Below the pieces are notes generated by a model. It saw only the letters and a program-made list of their open reading frames with translations, was not told the origin of the DNA and did not search any database. Positions 1-8,877 of a stretch of DNA of 64,000 nucleotides are shown piece by piece. The position numbers were made by a program, and so were the translations under genes. How positions within the stretch are numbered: the first letter of the stretch is position 1; the number at the start of each line of letters is the position of its first letter. Source of the stretch: CAVTRI01 sp963737075 (GTDB lineage Bacteria; Actinomycetota; Acidimicrobiia; Acidimicrobiales; Palsa-688); assembly GCA_963737075.1 (NCBI GenBank), contig CAVTRI010000002.1, forward strand, positions 1,240,001-1,304,000. Reading direction: 5' to 3'.

Positions 1-1
1 G

Positions 2-442
2 CTCGATGGGGCAATCGCCTTGCCCGCAGGTGACTGTGCCGAACCCATCGTTGACGCCGACGACATCGCAGAAGTCGCCGTGGCGGCGCTCACCGAGCCC
101 GGTCACGGCGGCCGCGTCTTCGAGCTCACCGGACCCCGCCTGCTGAACGTTCACGACGTCGCCGCCGAGCTCAGCGCCGCCTGCGGCCGCACGATCACCT
201 ACATCCCGGTCACGCCGGCAGAGTACGTCGGCGCGGCAGTTGCCACGGGGTTCCCGGCCGAAGAGGCGGAACCCCTTGCCGCGATGTTCGCCTACATCTT
301 CGACGGCCACAACGCGTCTCTGACCAATGGTGTGCAAGACGCGCTCGGTCGTCCACCCCGAGACTTCCGCGACTACGCCGCAGCGACAGCGGCCACTGGG
401 GTCTGGGACGTGCCAGCCAGCGCGAGGAGCACCCGCCGATGA
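2..442 (+). CDS. NAD(P)-binding (NmrA/epimerase-like) protein, C-terminal part
   Basis: The frame is open to the left edge of the window, so the gene starts upstream and its Rossmann nucleotide-binding half is not visible. The visible 146 residues match the C-terminal half of NmrA/SDR-a type NAD(P)H-binding proteins. They contain a VDADDIAEVAVAAL helix followed by GRVFELTGPRLLNVHDVAAEL, as in quinone-reductase-like NmrA proteins, and then an acidic substrate-side region. Such proteins act as NAD(P)H-dependent reductases or redox sensors in the cytoplasm. The stop overlaps the ATG of the next gene (ATGA), so the two are probably translated together. The family is fairly secure. The substrate cannot be inferred. 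Confidence 0.75.
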   Translation, partial: LDGAIALPAGDCAEPIVDADDIAEVAVAALTEPGHGGRVFELTGPRLLNVHDVAAELSAACGRTITYIPVTPAEYVGAAVATGFPAEEAEPLAAMFAYIFDGHNASLTNGVQDALGRPPRDFRDYAAATAATGVWDVPASARSTRR

Positions 443-936
443 TGCTCGAGGGTTACCGCCAGTGGCTCACCGTCACGGCTATTGGCGGCACCGGTCTCAT
501 AGGCGGGGTGTTCTTCGCGTACTCCACCTTCACGATGTCTGGAATCCGCCGCCTCGCGGGCGCGGACGGCGTGCGAACTATGCAACAGATCAACAGCGCT
601 GCCGACAGCTCAGCCCCCTTGATGTTCGCGCTGTTCGGTACAGGCTTGATCTGCATCGTGCTCGGCATCGGCGCGGTGTTCGACATCCACGCGCCGGCAT
701 CGGCCCTCCATCTGGCAGCTGGTTTGCTGTATATCGTGGGTGCACTTGGACTCACGATCGCGTTCCACGTCCCACGCAACAACGCCCTGCAGCTCATCGA
801 CCCCACCGCCCGTGGGGCGATCTACAAGTGGTTGCACTACGCGAGCGTGTGGACAGCAGGCAACCACGTTCGGACGATCGCATCACTGGCATCGGCCGTG
901 ATCTATGCCATGTCGCTTCGAGCGAGCACATCCTGA
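439..936 (+). CDS. DUF1772 (anthrone-oxygenase-like) membrane protein
   Basis: This is a 165-residue integral membrane protein of the DUF1772 family. The family includes proteins annotated as anthrone oxygenase-like, but most bacterial members have no proven function. Four hydrophobic segments can be read, at about residues 10-30, 60-80, 95-115 and 145-160. The conserved GGVFFAYSTFTM motif follows the first segment and a WLHYASVWT stretch precedes the last. The start ATG overlaps the stop of the NmrA-like gene by four bases, indicating an operon. DUF1772 genes often sit beside NmrA-like reductases, which fits. Function is otherwise unknown. Confidence 0.8.
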   Translation: MMLEGYRQWLTVTAIGGTGLIGGVFFAYSTFTMSGIRRLAGADGVRTMQQINSAADSSAPLMFALFGTGLICIVLGIGAVFDIHAPASALHLAAGLLYIVGALGLTIAFHVPRNNALQLIDPTARGAIYKWLHYASVWTAGNHVRTIASLASAVIYAMSLRASTS

Positions 937-963
937 GTCCTCCACCCCGCTCGAATCCGTGAA

Positions 964-1197
964 GTGTCGCTAAGGGCAGGCGCCGCTCATGACGAGTTGA
1001 TCATCGTGGAGGGAAGCGACCGTGAAGCATTCCTCGACCATCTGAGGCGTCACGAGAGGGGCGAGACTAGGTACCTCCAGATGTCGAAGGGCCTGGCGGA
1101 CAGCGGGATCGACAGGTGGACGGTGGATATCAGGGCGATGACCATGACTCTCTACGATCAATCCGGCATCGCCCTTCTCGTCGAAGGAATCGCCTAG
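964..1197 (+). CDS. DUF1398 family protein, short
   Basis: The 77-residue product resembles the C-terminal two thirds of DUF1398 proteins (sometimes labelled phage envelope protein). In these a linker of the type HERGETRYLQMSKGLADSGI is followed by a DIRAMTMTLYDQSG strand pair and a short VEGIA tail. Family members are usually about 120-140 residues, so this copy lacks the N-terminal part or its true start is lost. The GTG at 964 is the only convenient start and has no clear ribosome binding site. Function unknown. It could be a relic. Confidence 0.5.
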   Translation: MSLRAGAAHDELIIVEGSDREAFLDHLRRHERGETRYLQMSKGLADSGIDRWTVDIRAMTMTLYDQSGIALLVEGIA

Positions 1198-1274
1198 GCC
1201 GCTGCGGCAAGAGGAGCGGTCAGCGAGGCGGCTCTGACCCGGCGGTCTGGGACGGTCGCTGCTCGTGTTGTTGG

Positions 1275-2166
1275 GTGAAGCTGATGCGGGTGATCGGGAT
1301 AGCTGGTCGCCGACGGAGCGCCCTTGTTCACCCGGGGGTCGAAAAGTGCGTCGAGACTCTGGGTCAGTGGGGTGCGCCACCCATCCTTCTCATTGCCGGT
1401 GCCGCCGAGTCGATGGAGTGCTGGCACCGCGATTTCTGTCAGCTGCTGGCTGACGAGGGTCGGTTCGTGATCCGCTACAACCATCGTGACACGGGCCGTT
1501 CGACGATTTGGCCCCACGGGGCACCGGGGTACACCGGCCGCGACCTGGTCGCCGACGCGGGCGGGCTGGTCGACAGCCGGGCCGGCGGCCGCGCTCATAT
1601 CGTGGGGCTGTCGATGGGCGGCGCCATCGCCCAGCACCTGGCCGTTGAGCATCCCGAGCGGGTGGCGACGCTGACGTTGATCTCGACCAGTCCGGGGCCG
1701 GCCGACGACCTGCCCCCGGTGACCGAACGATTGAGGGCGGCCCTCGCGGAACGCCCGCCGGAACCCGACTGGAACGATGTCGATGCGGTCGTCGAGCGCA
1801 TCGTCGAAAGCCACCGCCCGTCGCCGGGGCGAGCTATTTCGATGAGCCCGCGATGCGCGAGATGGCGCGCCGGGTAGCCGCGCGCACGCCCAACCGGGGG
1901 GCGAGCCCGGGTAACCACTGGCTACTGGAGGACGGCGATGAAATCCGCTCCAGGCGGGGTGAGATGGGGGCACAGACGCTCGTCGTCCACGGCTCGGTGG
2001 AACCGCTCTTCCCACCCGGGCACGGGGAGGTTTTGGCCCGCGAGATACCCAGCGCCGAGCTGCTCCCGCTCAAGGGCGTGGGGCACCAGGTCCCACCACG
2101 CTCGACGTGGGACGTGGTCGTGCCCGCGATCCTTCGTCCTCGGCCCACGCGACACGAGAGAGTCAC
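1275..2166 (+). pseudogene. Alpha/beta hydrolase, one frameshift
   Basis: Two reading frames together encode one alpha/beta hydrolase of about 295 residues. The first (GTG 1275 or ATG 1284, to about 1825) carries the ILLIAGAAESMECW oxyanion region, the RYNHRDTGRS segment and the nucleophile elbow GLSMGG (Ser). After a frame change at about 1820-1845 the second frame carries YFDEPAMREMARRVAARTPN and the C-terminal ending TLVVHGSVEPLFPPGHG (acid) and GVGHQVP (His). All triad residues survive, so either a single-base indel in the assembly or a very recent mutation broke the gene. The native stop is uncertain because the second frame reads through towards 2392. The substrate is unknown. Confidence 0.65.
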
Positions 2167-2307
2167 TGACCGCCATCGACCCCGGCAAGAGGGGACGGGC
2201 CCGCGAGCAGTTGCGCGAGCTGCTCGCTGCCCGCGAGACGGAAAGCGGGGTAGGGTTCTCGTAATCGAGCGCTGCGCTGACGTCCGAACCCAAGGAGGGA
2301 ACTACCC

Positions 2308-2712
2308 GTGCCCACCTACATCCTTTTCAGCACCCTTACCCCCGAAGGCCGTCAAACCTTGCACGCCAACCCTGATCGGGTGCTTGGCGTGAACAAAGAG
2401 GTGGAGGAGTTTGGTTGCAAGGTGCTGGCCCAGTACGCCACCTTGGGCCAGTTCGACTTCGTCACCGTGGTCGAGGCCGACGACAGCGAGACGGTGGCTC
2501 ACCTGTCGGTCGATTTGGGTTCTCGGGGTACGGTGGCGGTAAGCAGCGTGGAGGCCATTTCCGTCGAAGCGCTTCGAGCCAAACTGAAAGGCCCTAAGCA
2601 GCTGGCCGCCACGCCGGTAGTGGGTGGCAGACGAGCGGGAGGGGCGACCAAACGGCGGGCTCCCGCCAAGCGGAGCGGCGCCGGCAACCGAGCTAGCAAG
2701 CGCGGCGGCTAA
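2308..2712 (+). CDS. GYD domain protein with Lys/Arg-rich tail
   Basis: This is a 134-residue GYD-domain protein. Residues 1-95 form the small ferredoxin-like alpha/beta fold typical of the family (PTYILFSTLTPEGRQTL at the N-terminus, YATLGQFDFVTVVEADD in the middle). The fold is related to dimeric alpha-beta barrels. GYD proteins have no settled biochemical role. A strong ribosome binding site AAGGAGGGA lies nine bases before the GTG start. The last 35 residues are unusual: a basic, alanine- and glycine-rich tail (RRAPAKRSGAGNRASKRGG) like the disordered tails of actinobacterial histone-like proteins. Most family members end near residue 100. Confidence 0.8.
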   Translation: MPTYILFSTLTPEGRQTLHANPDRVLGVNKEVEEFGCKVLAQYATLGQFDFVTVVEADDSETVAHLSVDLGSRGTVAVSSVEAISVEALRAKLKGPKQLAATPVVGGRRAGGATKRRAPAKRSGAGNRASKRGG

Positions 2713-2970
2713 AAACCATCTCGGTCCGATCGGGTCGGCCCTGCGCGCTTTGGCAACCGCCGAGGTTTCTTTGGACTTCAAGCAGGGGAGCGCGGACACG
2801 GTCGAGGTTGATGCGCTCCGCCCCGAAGAGGAGGCGTCGAGCAGTTGGTGGTCGACGAGCTCGGGGTTGCGTTCAGCAACGCGCTTGGTCCATTTCGCCT
2901 CCACCAGAGGGCGCAGCAGCGGGGTGAGCCGAACCCAGCCACTCGCCAACGCCCGGCAGCACATTATGGG

Positions 2971-3747
2971 GTGGTGATCCCGCCGTCAGGTCAATACGCA
3001 AGCGATGCCAACCTGCGCGCACGCCAGCGGCTCTGGCAGTTTCTGGAGCCGCCCTTTGATCTATTCGGATGGGTGCTCGATCTCACCCACGCTGCACCCG
3101 GATCCTGCGTCCTGGACGTCGGCTGCGGAAACGGCGCCTACCTCGCCCGGCTGCACGCTCATGGGGCGACCGTGACCGGATGCGATCTATCCCTCGGGAT
3201 GCTTCGCGCCGGCACAGCAGCTCAGCCGGTCAACGCCGACGCCCAGTACCTGCCGTTCCGTCGAGGAACCTTCGACGTTGTCCTCGCCGCTCACATGCTC
3301 TACCACGTACCAGATCAATGTCGGGCCGTGGCCGAGATGAGGCGGGTGCTCGCACCAGGAGGTACCTGCGTCGTGGTGACCAACGGCGCCGCGCACGTTG
3401 AATCGCTCCGCGAGCTCGTGGAGACGCTTGTTCAACCGAGGAACGCCGGCTGGAGGATGTTCGACTGGGCGACGAGAGCGTTCTCCCTCGAAGACGGAAT
3501 GAACACGCTGCTCACCGCCTTCGATACGGTCGAGCTAGTACGGCCACCGGTGACCAGCACGGTGATCATCACCGATTCCGAGGTCGTCGCCGACTATGTA
3601 GCCAGCGTCGGCGACGCCTACCAGGACCAAGTGACCGACGACTGGACCGACGTCGTGGAAAGCGCCAGGCAAGCGGCGCGGGCCGTAATAGAGCGCAACG
3701 GTCGGTTCACCACCAAAGGCGACACGGGAGCGTTTGTCTGTCGCTGA
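2971..3747 (+). CDS. Class I SAM-dependent methyltransferase
   Basis: This is a cytoplasmic methyltransferase of the UbiE/Methyltransf_11 type. Motif I is VLDVGCGNGAYLARL, motif II ends in CDLSLGML, the post-motif ADAQYLPF precedes FDVVLAAHMLYHVPD, and motif III is MRRVLAPGG. The C-terminal third is a substrate-binding helical cap. The frame is open further upstream, but conservation begins at SGQYASDANLRARQRL, so I chose the GTG at 2971 (2974 is also possible), giving 258 residues. No partner gene is co-directional within 200 bases. The substrate is not predictable from the sequence. Confidence 0.75.
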   Translation: MVIPPSGQYASDANLRARQRLWQFLEPPFDLFGWVLDLTHAAPGSCVLDVGCGNGAYLARLHAHGATVTGCDLSLGMLRAGTAAQPVNADAQYLPFRRGTFDVVLAAHMLYHVPDQCRAVAEMRRVLAPGGTCVVVTNGAAHVESLRELVETLVQPRNAGWRMFDWATRAFSLEDGMNTLLTAFDTVELVRPPVTSTVIITDSEVVADYVASVGDAYQDQVTDDWTDVVESARQAARAVIERNGRFTTKGDTGAFVCR

Positions 3748-3969
3748 GGGGCGACTCCAACATGCAACCGTGGCGCATGGTGGGGCCGTTCAAGAACATC
3801 GGCGCGGTCCTCCGCGACCGGGGCGAACGGAACGCAGATACCACATGGGCCATACGTGTTTGGGCGCTCGGGACACATAGCCGGCCACCCTGGGCTCTGA
3901 CTGCGGAAGGAGCATTCTGCTTTACGGCTCGTCTGGACCGACCGGATCTAGCTCAGCCAGACTCGAGCC

Positions 3970-4593
3970 GTGGCCACCGCCAGCGTGGATACCTGGGCAG
4001 AAGTTCGCCGCCTTCGCAGCGAGTTCGCCGACGGGGTAGCCGGACTCACGGCCGATCAGTGGGATACGCCCTCGTGGTGCGCCGGCTGGCGTGTCCGCGA
4101 CGTCCTCGGCCATCTCGTATCAATCCGCGAAACCACCCAGTCCGCCCTGATCTGGCAGATCATCCGCAATGGATTCCGGCCCGACCATGCAGTCGACCGA
4201 CTGGCCAGAGCAGCAGGAGACCAACCGGTGCCCGAGTTGGTGGAACGTCTTCGCCGGGCAGCTGATAGGCCTATGGCGGGCCTGCCACCAGAACTCGCTC
4301 TTGGTGATGTGCTCGTTCACAGTGCCGATGCGTTGCGTCCCTGCGGGCGGATACCCGACCCCCCAGCTGCCGACGTTGTCGTGGTACTCGAAACGTACAA
4401 GGAGTGGGGCCGTCGAATGTTCCACGCCGTTCCTCATCGAGGTCATTCCCTGTGCGCGACCGACGTGGATTGGCGCAGCGGCGTTGGGCCGGAAGTCAGA
4501 GGAAGAGCGATCGACCTCCTCTTGCTTGTCGCCAACCGCCGACAGGTCATTGACCAGCTCGATGGTCCTGGCGTCGCCACCCTGGAGCTGTAA
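3970..4593 (+). CDS. Maleylpyruvate isomerase family mycothiol-dependent protein
   Basis: This 207-residue protein has the DinB-like four-helix fold of the actinobacterial maleylpyruvate isomerase family (TIGR03083 type). The diagnostic N-terminal signature is LTADQWDTPSWCAGWRVRDVLGHL, in which the His of GHL is a metal ligand. A second His lies in LVHSADAL and a Gly/His-rich region near residue 150. The family uses metal and mycothiol, and most members outside gentisate catabolism have unknown substrates. The start is the GTG at 3970. The spacing to neighbours suggests a single-gene unit. A second intact relative lies at 10058 and a broken one at 33057. Confidence 0.75.
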   Translation: MATASVDTWAEVRRLRSEFADGVAGLTADQWDTPSWCAGWRVRDVLGHLVSIRETTQSALIWQIIRNGFRPDHAVDRLARAAGDQPVPELVERLRRAADRPMAGLPPELALGDVLVHSADALRPCGRIPDPPAADVVVVLETYKEWGRRMFHAVPHRGHSLCATDVDWRSGVGPEVRGRAIDLLLLVANRRQVIDQLDGPGVATLEL

Positions 4594-4663
4594 CCCACCG
4601 CTGAGACACCCTCGTGGCTGAACCCAGGCACCGGAGGGCCTCGATCATCTTCGATCCGTTCCC

Positions 4664-5822
4664 TTACTCTTCTGCCCACCGGAGGGTGCCGTCTGTGCCG
4701 AGTTTCGATCCCGCAGCGGCTCGAAGTCCGAGCTGCTTGAGCTGAGCGAGGTGGCCAAGACGGTTCTCCTCCCATGCAGCGAGCCGCTCCGAGGGAAGTG
4801 CAGCACCGGATTTCCAGCCGGCGAGAGTCCGTGCGAGGAGGATGGCGTCTCCGAAAGCCTTCGATGTCCCCAGGGCCGTGTGAGGTCGGACAGTGCCGGC
4901 GGCATCGCCGATCAGCACTGCATTGCCGAAGACCATGCGGCTGCGCTCGACGTCTTGAACCGGCTGCAAGAACACCTGCGACGCCTCGAGGATCTCCACG
5001 AAGAGGCTCGGAAGCGCCTTCTTCGCGAGCCTCATGAGAGCCTCGTAGACATCCGCGGTCACTTCCCCTGGCGGAAGCAGGGACCGGTAGTCTCGTCCGG
5101 ACCGTCCACGCAGGAGCCGGGCAAGGTCGCGTTCGGCCGTGTTGACATACCAGACCCAGTTGACACGTCGAGCGCCATCAGCCGTCGCGCCATCGGCGGT
5201 ACCAGGTAGCAGAGGAATTGCATTCCCTCGCCGGCAAATAGGGTGAACCGGTCGGCTAGCTCAGCGACAAGGCCGCGAGGAAAATCACCGACGCCCTCCA
5301 GCCCGCGCCAGGCGACATAACCGCTGTACACCGGCCTGATCTCGCCGTTCAAAAGCTCTCGGCAGGTGGAGTTCACGCCGTCCGCGCCCACGAGTAGGTT
5401 TCCGGTTGTCCGGTAGCCATCGGCGAAGGACACGACGACTTGCCCACCTTCGACAGCAAGGTCGACGAGCCGACTGTCCTGCCGGTAGCAAACCCCCGCG
5501 AGTGGCGCCCGAAGCGTTCGATACAGCGTGTCCCAAGCCGTCATCAGCTGAGGTGCCCGGTGGTTGTCGACTCGGCCATCCGGATAGAAGTAGCGACGCT
5601 CCATCAACGGCACGCTCACCTCCTCCGCGCTGGTCCCGATCGAATCGAGCAGATACTCGACCTCGGGTTGCATCACAACCCCTGCGCCGCGAGCTCGCAT
5701 CTCACCGGCTGAGCGCTCGTAAACGGCGGCGGTCGAGCCAGCAGTCCGCGATAGTTCCAGTGCCGCAGCCAGTCCGACCCACCGACGACAACTGATCGGA
5801 AGGTGTCGCTGTTCGCTGCCAT
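4664..5822 (-). pseudogene. FAD-dependent aromatic monooxygenase (2,6-dihydroxypyridine hydroxylase-like), frameshifted
   Basis: Three frame segments join into a single flavoprotein hydroxylase of about 385 residues. The N-terminus MAANSDTFRSVVVGGS starts at 5822. The frame changes inside the Rossmann GxGxxG loop near 5775 and the protein continues as LAAALELSRTAG, then the FAD/NADPH motif LLVGADGVNSTCRELL. A second change near 5205 leads into a VNWVWYVNTAERDL segment, and the last part carries the second FAD motif VFGNAVLIGDAAGTVRPH with DAILLARTLAGW. The VNWVWYVN region followed by LLPPGEV is characteristic of the 2,6-dihydroxypyridine 3-monooxygenase group. No premature stop lies inside any segment. 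Two indels in a gene that is otherwise well preserved suggest assembly error or recent inactivation. Confidence 0.7.
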
Positions 5823-6189
5823 AGCGCACCCTACGCCGGGGCGCGGCCTGCCGTCACCCTCTCGTACGGTCGGCATAACCAGTCGTGGCGCATGGCCGGA
5901 CTGCCATCCCCGCGCCGCTGAGCCTGCCTGTGCTGCGCCAGGATCCAAGAAGGCCGTTAAGGGAAGACCGATTCCTCAGCGTCGAGTCCGACCGTCGCGA
6001 ACCTTGTTCATACCCGGCGTTGCGGGACATATAGCCCACGGCCTCCGGGGTCACCGCTTGCCGGGGTTATGGGCGACCTCGGACACAGGGTCGCCGCCTG
6101 GACCGGAGTAGCCACCACCGAGTTCACGCTGCCCTGGTTACACCTACACGACCTGACCGCCTCAATATCACACCCGTCCCGGCGCCCTG
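5823..6189. other. Intergenic, no gene seen
   Basis: This stretch lies between the start of the broken monooxygenase and the decayed 3' end of the integrase relic, both on the minus strand. I see no ORF with family signatures. Its left part is probably the monooxygenase promoter region. Its right part continues the decaying integrase coding sequence, where the C-terminal catalytic half should be but cannot be read. Confidence 0.5.
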
Positions 6190-6741
6190 GAGCGTCCGTG
6201 AAGTGCCGTCGAAGGGCGCTCGCGTTCACCAAGCAGTGCTGGTTGGCGAAGGCAGGCTTCGTTCACCCGAAGGCCGTTCAACCCGAGCAGCGCAGCCAAA
6301 GCGGCGTGGGCGTGATCGAAACGTTCCGCGGCGAAGAGGAACCGGCCGAGCTCGCCTCGGTCCAGTCCATGTCGCTCTGATGGGTGGACCTGGGGACGGC
6401 GAACATACTGGGCCGGATTCGACGAGATCCGCCCGTCGATGTGGGCGAAGCGGTAGAAACCGCAAACGGTGGACAGGCGGCGGTCGATCGTCGACGCGGC
6501 CAACCCTCGCTCCTCCATCGAAGGCCGGTACAGCTCCAGGTGGGCTCGGGTCGCTGCGAGCACGGACAGGTCGTGATCGGCGGCCTACTGGAACAGGTTG
6601 CGAAGGTCGTGGCGGTACGCGTCGAGAGTCCGCCCGCTGTAGCGGGCCAGGAACGCCACCGCGGCCAGCTCAGCTTCGTCGATCAGATGCGACTCCCTTA
6701 GTGGCCGAGATGGCATGGCTGGGTGAGTCGATGGTGGTCAT
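6190..6741 (-). pseudogene. Tyrosine recombinase (site-specific integrase) relic, N-terminal half
   Basis: From an ATG at 6741, preceded by a strong GAGGAGG site, the sequence encodes MTTIDSPSHAISA. After a frame change it continues with FLARYSGRTLDAYRHDLRN, the SAM-like core-binding domain of tyrosine recombinases. A TAG stop at about 6584-6586 follows the FQ residues at a place where relatives have Trp. The frame then stays open with AATRAHLELYRPSMEERGLA, TVCGFYRFAHIDGRI and LLGLNGLRVNEAC, which includes the first catalytic Arg region. Everything beyond is scrambled, so the HxxR and Tyr parts are missing. The gene is dead and marks an old mobile element insertion. The adjacent VapBC genes may have arrived with it. 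Confidence 0.8.
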
Positions 6742-6881
6742 GGTTTCCTCCTCTTTCAGTGAGAAGATCCCAGCCAACCTCCACCCAAGCCCGGGGTGCC
6801 GGTAGACGCCGGACGGTTCAAAACTGGCCATGGGGCAAGAAGAGGATATCTCGCGCCACTGGATCGGATAGCCTGGGTGGT

Positions 6882-7085
6882 GTGACGAAGCGGTTGATCG
6901 AAGTTGACGACGAGAAGCTGGCCCGGGTGCGAAACCTTCTAGGCACCACGACCCTGAAGTCCACGGTGGACGCCGCCCTCGACGAGGTCCTCGCTCTCGA
7001 CCAGCGCCGCACAGCCCTGCTCGCTGAGCATGGTCACGAAGACCCTCTAGCCGACCGCGACCGCCGGCAGGCGGCGTGGCGCTAA
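6882..7085 (+). CDS. VapB-type antitoxin
   Basis: This 67-residue protein has a short N-terminal ribbon-helix-helix region (TKRLIEVDDEKLARVRNLLG), then TLKSTVDAALDEVL and an acidic/arginine-rich tail that would wrap the toxin. That is the pattern of actinobacterial VapB antitoxins. The GTG at 6882 is chosen because the DNA-binding domain begins there, although the frame is open to 6723. Its stop overlaps the start of the PIN-domain toxin by ten bases, the usual translational coupling of such operons. It should bind its own promoter and neutralise the toxin. Confidence 0.85.
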   Translation: MTKRLIEVDDEKLARVRNLLGTTTLKSTVDAALDEVLALDQRRTALLAEHGHEDPLADRDRRQAAWR

Positions 7086-7495
7086 GGCCTTACTACCTTG
7101 GCGATACGTCCGCCCTGTCCCGCCGGCCGAAGGTGGCCGAGCGGCTGGATCCGCTCCTCGAGGCCGGACTGGTAACTCGCTGCACGATCACTGACCTCGA
7201 AGCCGGGTACTCCTCCACCAGCCCGGCTGAGCACGAAGCCATGCGGCAACGGCGAAGCGGATGGCCATTTGTCTCGATGAATCAAGAGGTCCTGGACCGG
7301 GCGGTGACCGTCCAGGACCGCCTCGCCCAACGAAGCCACCACCGCGGAGCGAAGATCGCTGACCTCCTCATCGCAGCTGCAGCCGAGGCCGCCGGTCTCG
7401 TCGTGCTCCACTACGACCACGATTTCGACCTCATCGCCGACGTCACCGGCCAGCAGACCGAATGGATCGTCCCCGCCGGCACGATGCCGGGTTGA
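7076..7495 (+). CDS. VapC-type PIN domain ribonuclease toxin
   Basis: This is a 139-residue PIN-domain protein, the toxin of a type II VapBC pair. The acidic Mg2+ site can be read in order: Asp in YLGDTSALSR near residue 10, Glu in ITDLEAGYS near residue 42, Asp in KIADLLIAAAAE near residue 98 and Asp in HYDHDFDLIA near residue 118. Length and order are typical, so it is probably active as an RNA endonuclease (tRNA or rRNA cleavage in characterised relatives). It overlaps the antitoxin by ten bases. It may be a leftover cargo of the neighbouring integrase relic. Confidence 0.88.
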   Translation: MALRPYYLGDTSALSRRPKVAERLDPLLEAGLVTRCTITDLEAGYSSTSPAEHEAMRQRRSGWPFVSMNQEVLDRAVTVQDRLAQRSHHRGAKIADLLIAAAAEAAGLVVLHYDHDFDLIADVTGQQTEWIVPAGTMPG

Positions 7496-8227
7496 CAGAC
7501 CGGCAGATATTCTCCATCACCGCGTTCGTGGCGCGCCGATTGGCGTTCTCCACGATCAACGACGCCCTCGGAGCCAGCCCCGACGCACAGCTTGCTCAGT
7601 CTCTACCCCCAGCAGTGAGACAGTCGGTCACTTACGGCCGACACGTCGATTCGGGTTCTCCCTAAAACCAAGGCCGTTCCCCATAGCTCGCCATTCCCGA
7701 ACCTCAAGCCGACCGAACCAACGGCCCTTGCCACGGGCGCGTCCGGGACCTGCGCGGCGCGCAACAAATAGCGACCAGGAGCCGGCACAGAGGACGCTAT
7801 GCCGGCGACACTGCCGCCGCGATTATGGGGCGCGAGGGAAGAGCCGAAGTGGGGCACTGGACTTTCGCCGCCTGGGCCTGGCTAGACGAGGAACGCCGAG
7901 CATCAAACGCGGTAACTCCCTCGTAGCCGCTGTCCTCGTCGAGCGGACTGTAAGTGGAACCGCTAGGCACCGCCGAACGGGTCCGAGAGGTCGATTCGGT
8001 TCAGCGTTGCTCTCAAGGTCGTCTGGTCGGTCCCTTGGCTCCACTTTCTGTCTCAGTGCACATCTCATGATGATGCAGTCTGAATCGATGTACGAACGTG
8101 CAAATACTCTTGACGCATAAGAAGCCATGGTGACACCGTTGGCGATTTCACAACTTCCGCCTGCTTACCGGCCAATCCCGGCGACCGCAGGCGGGTCGAG
8201 TGCCCATGAAGACAGGAGAGCTGGCTC
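7496..8227. other. Intergenic, no gene recognised
   Basis: This is about 730 bases without a convincing gene. Open frames exist in several phases but show no family motif and are rich in Arg and Pro, as expected for antisense frames in GC-rich DNA. Near the right end AGGAGAG precedes the next start codon. Together with the integrase relic to the left this could be decayed mobile DNA, but nothing definite is readable. Confidence 0.4.
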
Positions 8228-8650
8228 ATGACTGACGATGCGCTCAACAGGGCGCTGGAACAGAACGACGCCGCCCAAACATCCATGTTGAACGGCGATC
8301 CTGATCCAATGATCCGCTCCTGGGCGACCTCTGATGACATAACCCTCTTCGGCGCGTGGGGACCCATCGAAAAGGGGCATAAGGCCGTGACCGACACCAT
8401 GCGGTGGGTCGGAAGCCGCTTCACCGGCGCCGATGCGGTGGACGTGGAGCACACTGTCATCGGGTCCAGTGGAGATCTGGCCTACACGGTCGGCTTCGAG
8501 CGGAGCCATGCCAGCGTGGACGGCGGGCCGCGACGCGACGCGGTGATCCGAGTGACCCATATATACAGGCGCATTGATGGCAACTGGAAGCTCATGCACC
8601 GGCACGCCGACTTTGCTCCTTTAGATCAGCGAAACACCTCCGCCCGATGA
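8228..8650 (+). CDS. SnoaL-like/DUF4440 NTF2-fold protein
   Basis: This 140-residue protein has the cone-shaped NTF2-like fold. It opens with LNRALEQNDAAQTSMLNGDPDPMIRSWATSDD (shown in part), the usual helix pair. The beta-sheet carries LFGAWGPIEKGHKAV, and the end reads VTHIYRRIDGNWKLMHRHAD, a hallmark of ketosteroid-isomerase-like DUF4440/SnoaL-3 proteins. Members act as small hydrolases, isomerases or stress proteins. AGGAGAG lies nine bases before the ATG. It stands alone between two intergenic regions, and no substrate can be proposed. Confidence 0.8.
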   Translation: MTDDALNRALEQNDAAQTSMLNGDPDPMIRSWATSDDITLFGAWGPIEKGHKAVTDTMRWVGSRFTGADAVDVEHTVIGSSGDLAYTVGFERSHASVDGGPRRDAVIRVTHIYRRIDGNWKLMHRHADFAPLDQRNTSAR

Positions 8651-8815
8651 GCGGCGATCTGGGGCCTGTGAGCAGACTCGGGCGAACCGCTGCAGCAGCG
8701 CCAGAACGCGCAGCAAAGCCACCGTACCGGGACGTATGCCCGCTGGCAGTCTGGAGATGGCCATGATCGACGTATCGGGGCTGTTCAGGCATACGTCTTG
8801 ACTTCCCGCGATGTC

Positions 8816-8854
8816 AGGCTTACCCTGACTGAGCCGTAAGGCTTACCCTGACTG
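8816..8854. repeat. Tandem 16-bp repeat with dyad, likely operator
   Basis: AGGCTTACCCTGACTG occurs twice, at 8816-8831 and 8839-8854, with a 23-bp period (about two helical turns). The first copy sits inside a dyad TCAGG-cttac-CCTGA. The second has a degenerate left arm (TAAGG). The pair ends about 23 bases before the start of the ClpX-zinc-finger/HTH gene, over its presumed promoter. This is the geometry expected for cooperative repressor binding, possibly autoregulation by the HTH-bearing product. Confidence 0.6.
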
Positions 8855-8877
8855 CCGTGACCGTGAGGAGGAGGCGA

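Noticed and set aside
2302..2964. A 220-codon minus-strand frame opposite the GYD gene, with a partly SRPBCC-like N-terminal stretch
   Set aside because: The plus strand holds a complete GYD protein with a perfect ribosome site, and the minus frame has no clear family motif. Its first 30 residues resemble a START-domain C-terminus only weakly.
5673..5948. A separate 91-codon minus gene upstream of the FAD oxygenase
   Set aside because: Its useful part is the N-terminus of the frameshifted oxygenase. The rest is noise.
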